Positions 1 through 10,882 of a stretch of 64,000 bases of DNA are shown piece by piece. Source of the stretch: Lentinus brumalis (Eukaryota; Basidiomycota; Agaricomycetes; Polyporales; Polyporaceae); assembly GCA_001792895.1 (NCBI GenBank), contig MARA01000009.1, forward strand, positions 248,001-312,000. The letters are read 5' to 3'. Numbering within the stretch: position 1 is the first letter of the stretch; each line of letters begins with the position of its first letter. The translations under genes were made by a program, and so were the position numbers. The notes under the pieces were generated by a model. That model was not told the origin of the DNA. It saw nothing but the letters and a program-made list of their open reading frames with translations, and did no database searches.

Positions 1-739
1 GGTGCTGCTAACAGGCCTTGGTATGTGTAATTTTGTATACTTCTGTACCTCGTCGGAACCAGCCGCTAGGCCTGAGAAACTTTGACACAGATCAGATACT
101 TACCGGTCATGGTACTTACCATGTACTAGTCCGGCAGTTCGGCGATTTGGTGGGTTTTGTGAAGTACACATGGAGTGTACCACTTGACGTTGCCGGGATC
201 GTGTTGCAAGGGTGCATGGATTGCCATCGTCATCCAAGTATAGTCGACACGATGCTAGTGATTTGTTTCGCCAAACGCTCCCTTGTCTCATCTTGTGGCG
301 CATCCATCCTGCCTGTTGTTTCGTCTAATCTGCCACAGAGACTCTGATGAAAAGGACTCCCTCCAACCTCGATGCGGCGTCACTTCTTCCTGTTGTTTCC
401 CTCTGGTCTGCCACACTTGGAGTCAGTCTTCAACATCTGGTCTTCAAAGGCTTTCAGTAATAGCTACTTCAACACCACCCCTCGTTTACTACAACAGGCG
501 AAAGTACATACTATGTATGTTCAAACTTCGTAGTGGCTGTGGTATCTTACGATTACAAAGCTCGTCGACTTGGCGCGGAGATAGCACTTAGCAGAGCGCC
601 TGTCTGGGGTTCACCACCTTCACAACTCACTCTAGACGTCTTAGCCGGCCAATTACGGGGCACGCCAGATGGGATTCAAATGCAGATAAAGTTTCAGAAG
701 CGCTGCGCATCTTTGCTTCGTACCCTCACCATCGTCGCC
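1..739. other. No gene recognised; upstream flank of the Zn2Cys6 regulator
   Basis: Only short open frames without recognisable protein character occur here. The 100-200 bases before position 740 presumably hold the promoter and 5' UTR of the regulator gene that starts there. No convincing TATA box was picked out. Confidence 0.4.
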
Positions 740-3700
740 ATGGCCCCTGCAGCGACAGTCACCGCAGGCGCAAACCCTGAGGACACCGCCAGCGGGCCCG
801 GCAAGGTGAAGCAGACCCGCCGGCGGCAGCGTCTGAGCTGCATCGAATGCACCCGCAGGAGACAGGTGCGTAGCGACAGCCTATATGCTATATGCTATTG
901 CCAGCTCACACAATCGACAATCAGAAATGCGACCGCCAGATCCCGTGTGGACTCTGTGTTTCTCGCGGAATATCCCAGCTCTGCAAATGGGAACCACTTG
1001 TCTCTCGTCCTGCCCCTCAGAAACCCCCTGAGGGTGCGCCGGTCGCTTCTCATCAGAGCACCATAGCTGCGCTGTCCGCTCGGATAGCGGTCCTTGAGCA
1101 GACAATTCTCCGTCAAAATGCCCTTGCACAGTCGGCGACTTCCGGAGAATTGGCCGACGGATCTGCCAATACCGACGTCAATGAGCGGCTTCTCCACGAG
1201 CCCCTTGGGGCCAACGGAGACTCATCTACCCCAGATGAGCCGGGGACAAACACATCCGACCATCCATCCGATTCCGCTGAACTGTCGCGCTACGACTTCG
1301 ACGTTCAATTGGCTGCGATCAGGATGGCTCACATGTCCTTGGCACCCCAGAACGAGTACGTTGGCGGAGGGACAGTCATCTGCGCGATACATAAGGTGTG
1401 TCCGTATTTTTTGAGCATCATCATCTTGCGGCTTCCCTGGAGAGGATATGCCGCCAGTAAGCGCCACTTAACTTACCCTGTCAGGGGGGTGTGCAAAACA
1501 ATGCGATACGACCGGAAGGGCTCTGACGAAAATCAGATCCACCGGAGCGTTTGTCCGGCGGACTACGTCGGCGGACAGTCCGCCGCCGTCTGGCAGCTCA
1601 TGAGGAGCGCAACGCCTTGTGGCCTTGCATCAGCCGCTAAGACTGGCGGGAATGGGTGATTTTGTGGTGGCACAAAGCAGTGGTTGGCGGGAGCCTGCGG
1701 CCATCAGAAAGCTAGTGGTATCGGTGGTCGGGCCGTAGCAGTGAGTCCAGCGGCGTCGGGAGAAGAGGTGCGACCGCTCACAGAAGGGCGCGACCTGTGA
1801 CGTCTCATGGCTGCGTCCTGTTGTCCGGCGGACAACCAGCAGACTGTCCGTCGGGCACAAACGCTTCCACCGCTGTGATGTGACTAACTTCCTCATCAAT
1901 GCCAACCACACTTTCTGCAAAGGGATGAGATTTTTGACCGTCACCTCCCTCCCCCCCCTCCCTCGCGCGCCGCTTGAAGACTGTTGACGCTAGGCGGGTC
2001 GTGACGGGACCCGTACGTAGATTTTGCAGTTTTCACGACAGGTTAAGGGTCTTTACTGCCACATAGGTGGAAGTGGTCGGACATAAATCATCTTCCTCCG
2101 TTTTCAGGTCTTCGCGCCTGCAGAAACAAAGGTTATGATCACCCACCAATGTCCCATTATCTTCCTCCGTGGCAGAAAATACCCCTTGCCTGTTGCGTCC
2201 TTGTCCATGCCACTGGTTCAACCGCCGGAATGTACCGCGAGTCCTTGAACTCCGCGGAAGATTGATCTCATATCGAGTAACTCTATGCGAACTAAAGGGT
2301 GGCTCAGATCCGCGAGTCCATCTCCTCCACCGCCTCTGTCCACAGTGATCAGCGGTTGGCTCTGTCCCCTTCAGTCTCACTTGCCAAACCAGACCATGAC
2401 TGACAATGCTGTCGTTTTCATAGCTCGGAGACCCGGAAAGCTACCGATACCCCTACTCACGCTCTACCACTGCGTATACGCTCAGGAATGCGTACCAACC
2501 CGGCAGCAATCCGATGACCGAGCCGGTCCAGAAACTCCTCGCTGGGCTCCCTTCAAGGGAGACAGTGACGGAGCTCGTCAATGCCTTCTTCGCCGAACGA
2601 GGATGGCAGTTCGGCTTGCCGGAGACCTGGTTCAAGAACGCGCTGCAGCGCATGTGGGCGCACCTCGACATCCGCTGTCTCGGTATTAGCTGCCATATGT
2701 CCGGAGGGTGCGCTCGATGCACCAGGGAGGTGAATCCCCACTGGCTCGCGCTCCTCTTCGCTGTGATGGCGCTTGCACCGCGCAGGATTGTCGGGATGAG
2801 TGCGCGAGTGCACTTTTGGAGTGCCATGGAGGCGCGCCGCCTGATTGGCGACATCATGATCTCCACACCGGCGTACTCGATGGCCCCGTCTGAATGCATG
2901 GTCCATGGGATCGTGCTGAGCTGCATCGCTGCCTGCCTGCTTGCGGCCTATCTATCGGATCGTGGTCGGGTGAGCGACGCCTGGAAGATTGTCGGATGCT
3001 CTGTGCGCAACGCTCAGGCTGTCGGACTGCATCGTGATCCAGGGTGGAGCAAGTGGGAGAAGATGGATAGGGAGGAATGCGAGTTGCGCCTCCTCGCTTG
3101 GTGGTTCCTCATCACCTCCGATAGGTGAGAAGGATGCGTCATTGTCTGGAGTATATGACTAACGGTCTGTGTTATAGGGCATATTCCCTCATTCTTGGCC
3201 GCCCGACGATTGCCGGAGAGGGAACCTACGATGTCAAGCTTGTCCCGGGAGCTGTGCACGGCGATGGCTCGCCCAACCCTTACATGCACTATCAGCATGC
3301 GTTTATAGGACTCATGCACCTCGTCGAGGAGACTGTCACCAAAGTGAGTAGCATCTGTGCCCAGATGCCTGCCAGTGGCTCACGTGCACCGCAAAGTGTA
3401 TCGGGATCCTGACACCTTCCTACGCTACCGTCCTCGAAGTGGACAGGAAGTTCAAGCAATGGCTGGACAAGGTGGATCCATCCATGAACTGGCGTCAGCC
3501 TCACACACTGCCGCCATCGCCAACCCAAGTCGACTACGCGATTGCATTCCAGCGGCATTACTGTGCAGCGTACTACCTGGGCACGCTCATGAACCTCCAC
3601 CGGCCGTACCTGATGCATGCTCCGCCTATTCTTCCTCCTCCGAACTCGCCATCGTCGGTGACGAGCGCCGTTTTGAACCCGAGTCGCGAGCGCTGCATCG

Positions 3701-4554
3701 AGCTTGGGATGGAGCTCGTGCGCGTGCTGTGCGACGCGCAGGAAGAGGTCGCGCAGTGGGACACCGAGCAGATGCCGTTCGTCGCGTTCCACTACGCGTA
3801 CTTCGTCTTCGACGGCGCTGTCGCCATGGTGGGTGCCCTGTCGCAAGACCCGCCACATGCGAAGGCGAAGGAGTGTCTTGCGCTCATCGACCGTGCGACG
3901 CGGATGCTGGAGATGTGCAAGGAGGCGAACAGGGGTGCTACGGACGGCGAGGCAGACGTATCTTCCCGGGCGGTCACCATCCTGGGCGCACTGCGTAAGG
4001 CGGGCAGGTGGGACGAGCGATTCGGCACGAAGCGGGGCGGGGAGGCCTCAGCCTCCGCTGCAAAGGGGCACACACCCGCATCGTCCCCGTCCTCGTCCTC
4101 GTCGGGCACGTCACGGTCTGGGTCGATAGAGGCGCAGTCGGCGCAGTGGGACCCCTTCTCGTCTTCGGTTACTATGCCGGTCGCGCCTGGCGCGCCGTCG
4201 TTCGCAGAACTCGCCGGACTGAACGCGGCTTTTGCGCCGCCCGCTGCGAACTCGCCATTCCCCTTCCTCAACGCTCCGCGACAGAGCTCCGCGTTCCCAC
4301 CCATGCCTGGCCCACTGCACGTGCAGTCGTCGCACACCCAATCGATGTACTACGGGGATGCGCGGGGCGACGTGTCTATGGCTGCGCCCGTCATGGATCT
4401 CGGCGGGAACACGAGCAAGGCCAGTCTGCAGACGATGGTCATGCCGTTCGACATGTTGCTGAACAGCAACAGCTACGATATTGATTGGGATGCGGTGATG
4501 GGGTCGACGGGATGGGGTGGGGACGGCACGCCTGGCGTTGGGCAGACCATTTGA
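740..4554 (+). CDS. Zn2Cys6 fungal-specific transcription factor
   Basis: Predicted nuclear DNA-binding regulator. The exons I can join are 740-865, 925-1395, 2424-3124, 3178-3343 and 3397-4554, which give an uninterrupted frame of 873 residues. The N-terminus has a basic stretch and a Gal4-type Zn2Cys6 cluster that straddles the first intron (CIEC...KCDRQIPCGLC...LC, about residues 34-65). After a variable linker comes the middle homology (fungal_trans) domain, with signatures such as ERGWQFGLPETWF, CSVRNAQAVGLHRDP and RLLAWWFLITSDR, including the typical 'GLHRD' core. The C-terminus is Ser/Pro-rich with a poly-Ser stretch, as in activation regions. The ATG at 740 sits in a good context (cgccATGg). 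The target genes cannot be read from sequence; the convergent alcohol oxidase is a neighbour but not a proven target. Odd feature: the second intron is 1,028 nt while the others are 53-59 nt. Confidence 0.88.
1477..2042. repeat. Possible short inverted-repeat insertion inside an intron
   Basis: The second intron of the Zn2Cys6 gene is abnormally long. Inside it, CCTGTCAGGGGGGTGTGCAA (from 1477) and the end reading TTTTGCAGTTTTCACGACAGG (to 2042) are imperfect inverted repeats: TTTTGCA and GACAGG match at nearly the same spacing. TTA lies just outside both ends. The interior has several copies of a GTCCGGCGGAC-like palindrome (near 1555 and 1824). This resembles a non-autonomous DNA element, but the repeats are short and imperfect, so this is a weak call. 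Confidence 0.3.
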
Positions 4555-4634
4555 CAGTGAGTGTGAGATCGGATTCGCAGGCTAGTTATTGTACATGTGC
4601 TCGGAAGGTCTGTATGATAGTTATACGCTCATGA

Positions 4635-7329
4635 TCAAAGATGTGCCCGGATAGACTGGGGCGTCGTGTCGCTGTCTACGGGTACACCCAGATCTTGGCC
4701 TATTATTGCGGCGGCTTTCTCACCGACGACAACTGCGGTCGAGTAGGTGTTCTGTCATCATCACGGAAGTCAGCGGCGTGCGTGCGACGTCGAAAGGCAT
4801 GTGCTTACCGCGGCAACATTCCCTGGACAGATGGACAGATCTGTCGGAGCATGACGCTGTGAGAATGCTGTGCGAACGCCCGCACAGTAAGAGAACGTAC
4901 CGACAACCTTCAAACCGTCGACGCCGTAGACATTCAATCTGGAGTCTACAACACCGTTGTTATCACGAGGCTTCATCGCACAAGTCCCGAGCTAGAATCC
5001 AAACAGTGAGCATGTCTGTTTCTAGAGTGGTCGAGGAGAATGGCATACCGAGTGCCAAGCCGTGGAAACAACCTGTCGGATGTAGTCTTCAAGAGCCTTC
5101 TCGTCCTCCGCAGTGTACACGATATCGGGTTCGGACATGGGGAACGGTCCATCATGCAGAGACGCAGTTGCCTTGCTTCCCTTCGGAAAGTCAGGGTGCC
5201 CACCAATGACTTCGCCACGATAGGAAGGCATGCGCCTGGCGAACTCGCGGGAGAGCTTATATCCCCACTTGTGCAAAGCCATGTCGGCCGAGCTGTGAAC
5301 AATGTGCAGTCGCTGATCAGAATGCGTTTCTGAGAAGCCACATATGTGATACTTACTCATCGAGGAAGCCGGTGTAGAAGTCCAATGCTGCGTCGACATC
5401 CTCGCCCGACGTGATGTGAAGCTTGCCAATCACTACGGGGTGATAGAGGAACCAGCCGATACTGAAGGCTTTATCGACCGGGACCTTCGAGCGGTCGCCC
5501 TGGTAGCTGTCATTGGGAACCACACGTCAGTGGACATGTAGAGTACAGCGGATAGTTCGCCTTCGTGACGTACAGGGCGACTGAACCCAGCCACATGACA
5601 GCTTTGTCTGGTGAAGCGGCATAATACTCAAGCCATCTCTTGCGGAAGTCGTCCCCGATGATGTCGAGATCTTTCTTGAATGGACGAAGCTTGATGCCAG
5701 AGTCAAGGCCGCTGCAATGCTCTAAATACTGCGCTCCCGAGCGTGCACGGAGTGGACTCACTTGTTGGCCATCAGGCCAGTCCCATCCGCCTTCCATTGC
5801 TCAGTCCACTCTGTGGCAAAACCTCTCAGCCGGATCCACTTTCCCCGAAACACGACCAGTGCGCTTACTCTTCACTTCAGCCTCGTTATCCGTGACGATG
5901 CCGTCAAGAGTCTGCGTCTCCTCAGCAGCGACATAAGGGGCAAATATGACCTGGTGATCTATGGTTCCGCGCCACCATGAGCTTCTTGAACTTCCCCAGC
6001 CTGATGAAGTAAACCGACCTTGATAGTTCTCACCAACGCCGGGAAGGTCCACGATCTGCGGTACTCCAACCTTCTTCAGTACTGCTGCCGCGCCGATGCC
6101 GGAACGCTCGAGGATTGCGGGTGACCCGAAGGCGCCTGCAGACAGTACAACTTGCCGCCGTGCGTGCGCCACAACCACCTTGGAACCGGCGTTGGGGTGG
6201 AAGCGTTTGTTCGGGAGGTATTCGACCCCAACTGCGCGGTGGTCTCTGGAGCAGGAGGTCCGTCAGTGGAAGTGAAATCACACCAGATGGTGTGACGAAC
6301 TTGAATATAATGCGTTTGACATGGTAGCCGCTCAGAATCTGGACATTCTGGAAATTTTTGTTGTAAATGTAGTGGTGTGCCACGTCCGAACGTTTGCCCG
6401 TCTTAGAGTCAATCCATCTATAAAGAACTCAATCAGTAACGCTTGAATGGGGGACACAGAGGTACGTACTTCGGCCATCGCTGCAGAAATGTGTGAGTCG
6501 ACGAACGTAACTATTAAAATGAGTAACGGGACGTACCCCATATTTGTTACAATCGTACAGCCCATTGAGATCATCGCTACACTCTCGGCTCGTGTCGTAC
6601 TCAGCAGCTACGTCCAAGAATTCCTTCCCAATCTCGGTGAAGATACCACCATAAGATACCTTCAACGGGCCGGAGTACCCGTGCGTGGGCTTCCCAGGCT
6701 CGACTTCGAAGGTCTCGCACTGCCGTCACGAGCGTAAGCTAACCCAGTACGCTATAATTCCCAGCTATTGTCACTGACCTTGCGCAGGTATGGGAGAAGA
6801 TCTCCTGAGCTCCAACCGCGATTGCCATGGACCGTGTCCCATTCGTCATAGTCTGACGCAGCTGCCCTCGTGTACATGGTGACTGGGCGTACGAACACAT
6901 GATACCGGTTCGATCAGATTTACGCTGCTGTGGACAGGAAGCAAGAGAAGTTGATGCACATACAGTTGACGCTCGATCCTCCGCCGACACACTGTCCGCA
7001 TGGAACGACGGGTGCGCGACCCCCAAGAGCTGCGCTCTCGTGGGCAGTGTGGAACTTGATTGTTGTGGTCTCGGGGCGGAGGTGGTAGCGGTACCTGGCA
7101 GGCTGTGTGTGCAGGTCGTCGTCGCGGGTCGGCGGACCAGCTTCGATGACTAGGATGCTCAAAGTGGGGTCGGCGGCAGCCAGACGTCCGGCAACGACGC
7201 AACCGCTCGTGCCACCTATGCATGATTGACACGCAGGAACAAGGGTGCAATGAGCGGGGTGGTAGAGCAGAGATGTTTGAAGATGGACGCACCGCCAGCA
7301 ATGATGATGTCGAATGTTTGGTCTGCCAT
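4635..7329 (-). CDS. Alcohol (methanol) oxidase, GMC oxidoreductase family
   Basis: FAD-dependent oxidase expected to turn short-chain alcohols into aldehydes with release of H2O2, probably in peroxisomes. I can trace 15 exons separated by about 14 short introns. The N-terminus MADQTFDIIIAGGGTSGCVV carries the Rossmann FAD-binding motif (split by the first intron after IIAG). It is followed by ESAALGGRAPVVPCGQCVGGGSS, GMC signature 2 (GAFGSPAILERSGIG) and the C-terminal STAWHS-GTCAMKPRDNNGVVD catalytic region containing the active-site His. The last residues are RAHL, where AHL fits a type-1 peroxisomal signal. Exon pattern and motifs match the AOX branch of GMC enzymes rather than aryl-alcohol oxidases. 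One frame break is visible at the A run 5818-5821, where removing one base restores a continuous frame (see findings). The LINE insertion begins about 590 bp upstream of the start codon. Confidence 0.88.
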
Positions 7330-7446
7330 GGCCTGAAGATGCAACCCAAGAAGTACCAGAGAATACTGACGAGGAGAAGGAGAAGTGAGATCCTGGGTGG
7401 CAGCGAGGAGGCACAGGATAGCTTCGGACGCTACTCAACTTGGGGC

Positions 7447-7454
7447 TTTATATC
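7447..7454 (-). promoter_or_regulatory. TATA-like element of the alcohol oxidase gene
   Basis: On the minus strand the sequence reads GATATAAA, about 120 bases upstream of the alcohol oxidase start codon at 7329. Position and sequence suit a fungal core promoter. No experimental support is visible. Confidence 0.4.
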
Positions 7455-7908
7455 GCCTACTCACCTGCGGTCAACGTTCTCGAGCGATTCGCCCGGTTCT
7501 AAACGGGCATTCGACGATACTCCACGCTGTCCTGAATATCACATCTCCGAGGAGACGCCTGGCAAGAAGCACCCCTTTGAACGCGGGACCGGAATAGTAT
7601 ACCGGTCAGATGGAAGTTCTGAGTCTACCTTGGCACGGCACGGGCATTGCGGTCAACTGCGGTCAAAGTAGCACAGTATCGTGGGGAAGTTGGCAGGCTG
7701 AGGCTCGTAGCGATATGTGGCTGCTCATTGCCGCTATCTATCGAACTTCGCGCACCATAGCGTTGGGTGAGCGACAGCGTGCTTGCTCTATAGGAGGCAA
7801 GTCGGCGTGTTCTAGTGGTCGTTAGTCCACGTTGAGATGTCGAAGGGCATACACGCATACTGCGTGTGCCGGAAAGCCCCACAGGAAGCTGTTCGCAAGA
7901 AGGATAGT

Positions 7909-7922
7909 AAAAATAGCCGAGG
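7909..7922. repeat. Candidate 5' target-site duplication of the LINE
   Basis: AAAAATAGCCGAGG occurs here and again at 20308-20321 directly after the poly(A) tract that closes the LINE. This is the arrangement expected from target-primed reverse transcription. It implies that the element starts at about 7923. Nine of the 14 bases lie outside the A run, so a chance match is possible but unlikely. Confidence 0.5.
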
Positions 7923-10882
7923 GGATGGACTCCTCTTACTCATACCACCACCATGGTCGGTTCTCCCACGGTCACTGGCAATTGGGAGCTGCCATACCGT
8001 GTGGAATATCATACTACGAGATCGCGCGAGTACTGGAAGCAGGTCACACGAGCAATGCAAACGCTGCGCCGTACCTACTAGCAAGCCGAGAGTCCACGAC
8101 TCGAGAGAGACCACGTCCTCCCTGCCCCTGAGGCAAACAAGCGGAAACGCCTAGCGATGCTCGATCGCAATCAGCCCCGCTGACCCCCCCGCCCTATGGC
8201 GCGGAAGCTGGAGAGTGCCCGACTCCCCGCCTGCATAAGCAGACTCGAATCTCGACCCGTAAGGAAGACGGGCACATCTGAGGAGGGTGTGAGCTGGCAA
8301 CGGGCGCTGAACGACTAGCGCTGACTAGAGCCCAGACTATCCACGCGACACTCACGCGGTGGCAATGCATCTCCGCGATCGCCGACGACGTAGTATTACT
8401 GCTACACAGGTACCAGCTCGGGACGGCTGCAATCACCCGACGAAGGGGCTACCGGAGTCGACGACGCGCAGACTCTCGTAGGCCGATGCGGCTCGGCAAG
8501 TGTACCCTAGAAATTCGATGTAGCTCGAACTACAGTTACGACACACCAAATAAGAGAACGCCTAACTTCACGAGCGACAACCCCAGGGACTGCGAGCACC
8601 GCGCAGAAGTCAAGGAACGTACTGTAAGAACGGAGAGCTGGAATCCGTTCCTCGCATAGCGAGACGTCTCAAGCACAAGCTTTCGTCCCACCAGCGCGCT
8701 CACTGATAGCCCGCACCTAGCACGCAGCAATGAAAGCACGACGGATAGAACGTCTCGCATCAAGATATAGAACTGCGGGTATCCAGCATACGACGCAGGC
8801 TGAGGATGAGCAGAAGACCCCCAGCTACCGACCAGACCGACCAATGGCGGCCGTCCCAGAGCAAATACGGTCCTTTCGATACTCGAAACGGCAGGAACGC
8901 TAAGCAGCGAGTGCACAAGTTGAGTATACGTCTCGCCCTTTGCGCAAGCAGGTGCGGCGTGAAGAAATGATGAGACCCTATTCGTTTCTCCCTCGCTCCC
9001 AATTCGTTTCCCCAAATCAGACAGTGCAAGGAAGTCTTTACCGACGTCGCGATAGACGCGTCAGCTGCGTTATATTCTGCAACAAGATACAGCATCATCC
9101 ACGAAGCCACGCCTACCCCAACACCCCACCCCTAACGAAGCCCTCCCACCACTCCTGTGCCGCAGACGGAACTACGTGCGCTGTCACCACCCATCTCCGC
9201 TCGCCGACAGCACGACATCACATCCATGAGCCGTGACCCACACCGACCCCTCTCCCTCCGCGCACCTCACGCGATAAGGATCCCACCCCCGCCGCGCCCG
9301 TCACCCCTCCTGCTGATCGCAAAGTGGGAACGCCAACACGTCGCGAAGACTAAATCGAAGTCGAAAATGCAGAAGCATTGGTATTCGCTGGTCACCCGCC
9401 CGGACGAGACTATAGAGGTCGGGACAACAGTCAGAATCCTCGCAACATCGCAACTCGCGTACACCGTACCGGACGCCCCACTGGGGGAACTAGACACGTA
9501 CGATCCGCACGTAATCGGTCGCGTCGAGGAGCTTCGCAGGTCGGATGAAAGCCCAGACAGGGCTGTAGCGAGAATCACGAACGTCTGCCGTCGAAACAGC
9601 GTTCGGGAGGTGGAGGTCAGTGTCCCCATGGAGTGCTGCAGCCTGGGAAGAGGCATGAGTGATGAAGGGCGCGAGCAAACGACGGCACGGCGAGGAAACG
9701 GCATAGAGAGCCGCACGAGGGAGGGTCTGGACTTGCTGACATGCATCAGACCAGCGCCGGTGTGGCGTGAGTGCGCCGGAGAAATCTGCTGGAACCATGG
9801 ACGAGACCTCCCGATCTTAGCGCTATATAGGAACTAGATCGAGCCAACTAGCAGTCGAACTATCACAAACGACGGAACACGCACCGAGGGAGAACCTTAC
9901 AGCATGTAGAAGCACCGCGCAGCAAGGCCATCAGCCGTCGACGCGGCGATACTGTCTAGTACACTTGGAATCCGGCTATTGAGCTGAGCGGAGAACGCAG
10001 CGACGGCGACTCTGAGAACTACGCCGCAAACCCTCCACTGCCACAACAAGAAGGAACGCGCTTGAAGAGACGGCAGAAGCCACTGCGTGTAAAGCGTCGC
10101 GGGTAGCCAAACTGAGCTGGAACCGTGCAGAACGGGAGATGCGTGCTGACGCTACGAGCCAACAAAGGTCAACTTCTATACCAGCGGCAGTGGGACGTAC
10201 CGCGGAACTCCAGCGGAAGAAGTCGTGACGTACTCACAACGGCACGGCGCGGACCGTCAGGATGGATGCAAGTCGGCACGGACGAGGCTGATGCCGCGGA
10301 AAGGACACCTGCAAACCGTCCCCATTGGGGAGGTAAGAAATGGGTCGGACGTGCGCGCGATCGCGCGCGAGGCAGCAACCCGCGGAGGACGGAGGACACG
10401 AGGGCCACTGAGACCTAAAACGAGAACGGCGCAAGCGTCAGCAGAAGCGAGGAGACGAGACGACATACATGACTGTGCCCGCGGCTGCTGCGCAACCCTC
10501 GCGCGTGGTCTCCTGAACGATCCCGAGATCTGCGACAATGCGACAATGCACCAAAAGAACCTGCAAGTGCCGGGAGGACGAAACGGGGACAGAAGTGCAG
10601 CGCGGGAAGCACGAGAGAGGCAGGGCGTCAACGGTGGCGAGCGCCCAGTATGTACGAGCGCTCACGAAGTCTTTACATAAAAGCATCTCGTCGGAGGTAC
10701 ACACCGCCCCCTTTTAGACCCTCCTCTTCCTCTTCCTTCCCCTCTGGCCGGCGCCCTCCAGCTAGCGCTCTCCCGACCCACCGAAATCGACATGCTACGC
10801 GCAGAACGGGCGCACGCGGCACGATCAAGACGGCGCGCGAACGGACGGCGAGGTTGCAGAGACGAGCAGCGTACGCGAGAGG

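Noticed and set aside
2033..2380. 115-residue minus-strand frame inside the long intron
   Set aside because: No motif, and the region is removed as an intron of a well-supported gene.
9157..9837. Open frame of 226 residues
   Set aside because: No domain and a composition expected from GC-rich DNA. It falls inside the presumed LINE 5' region.
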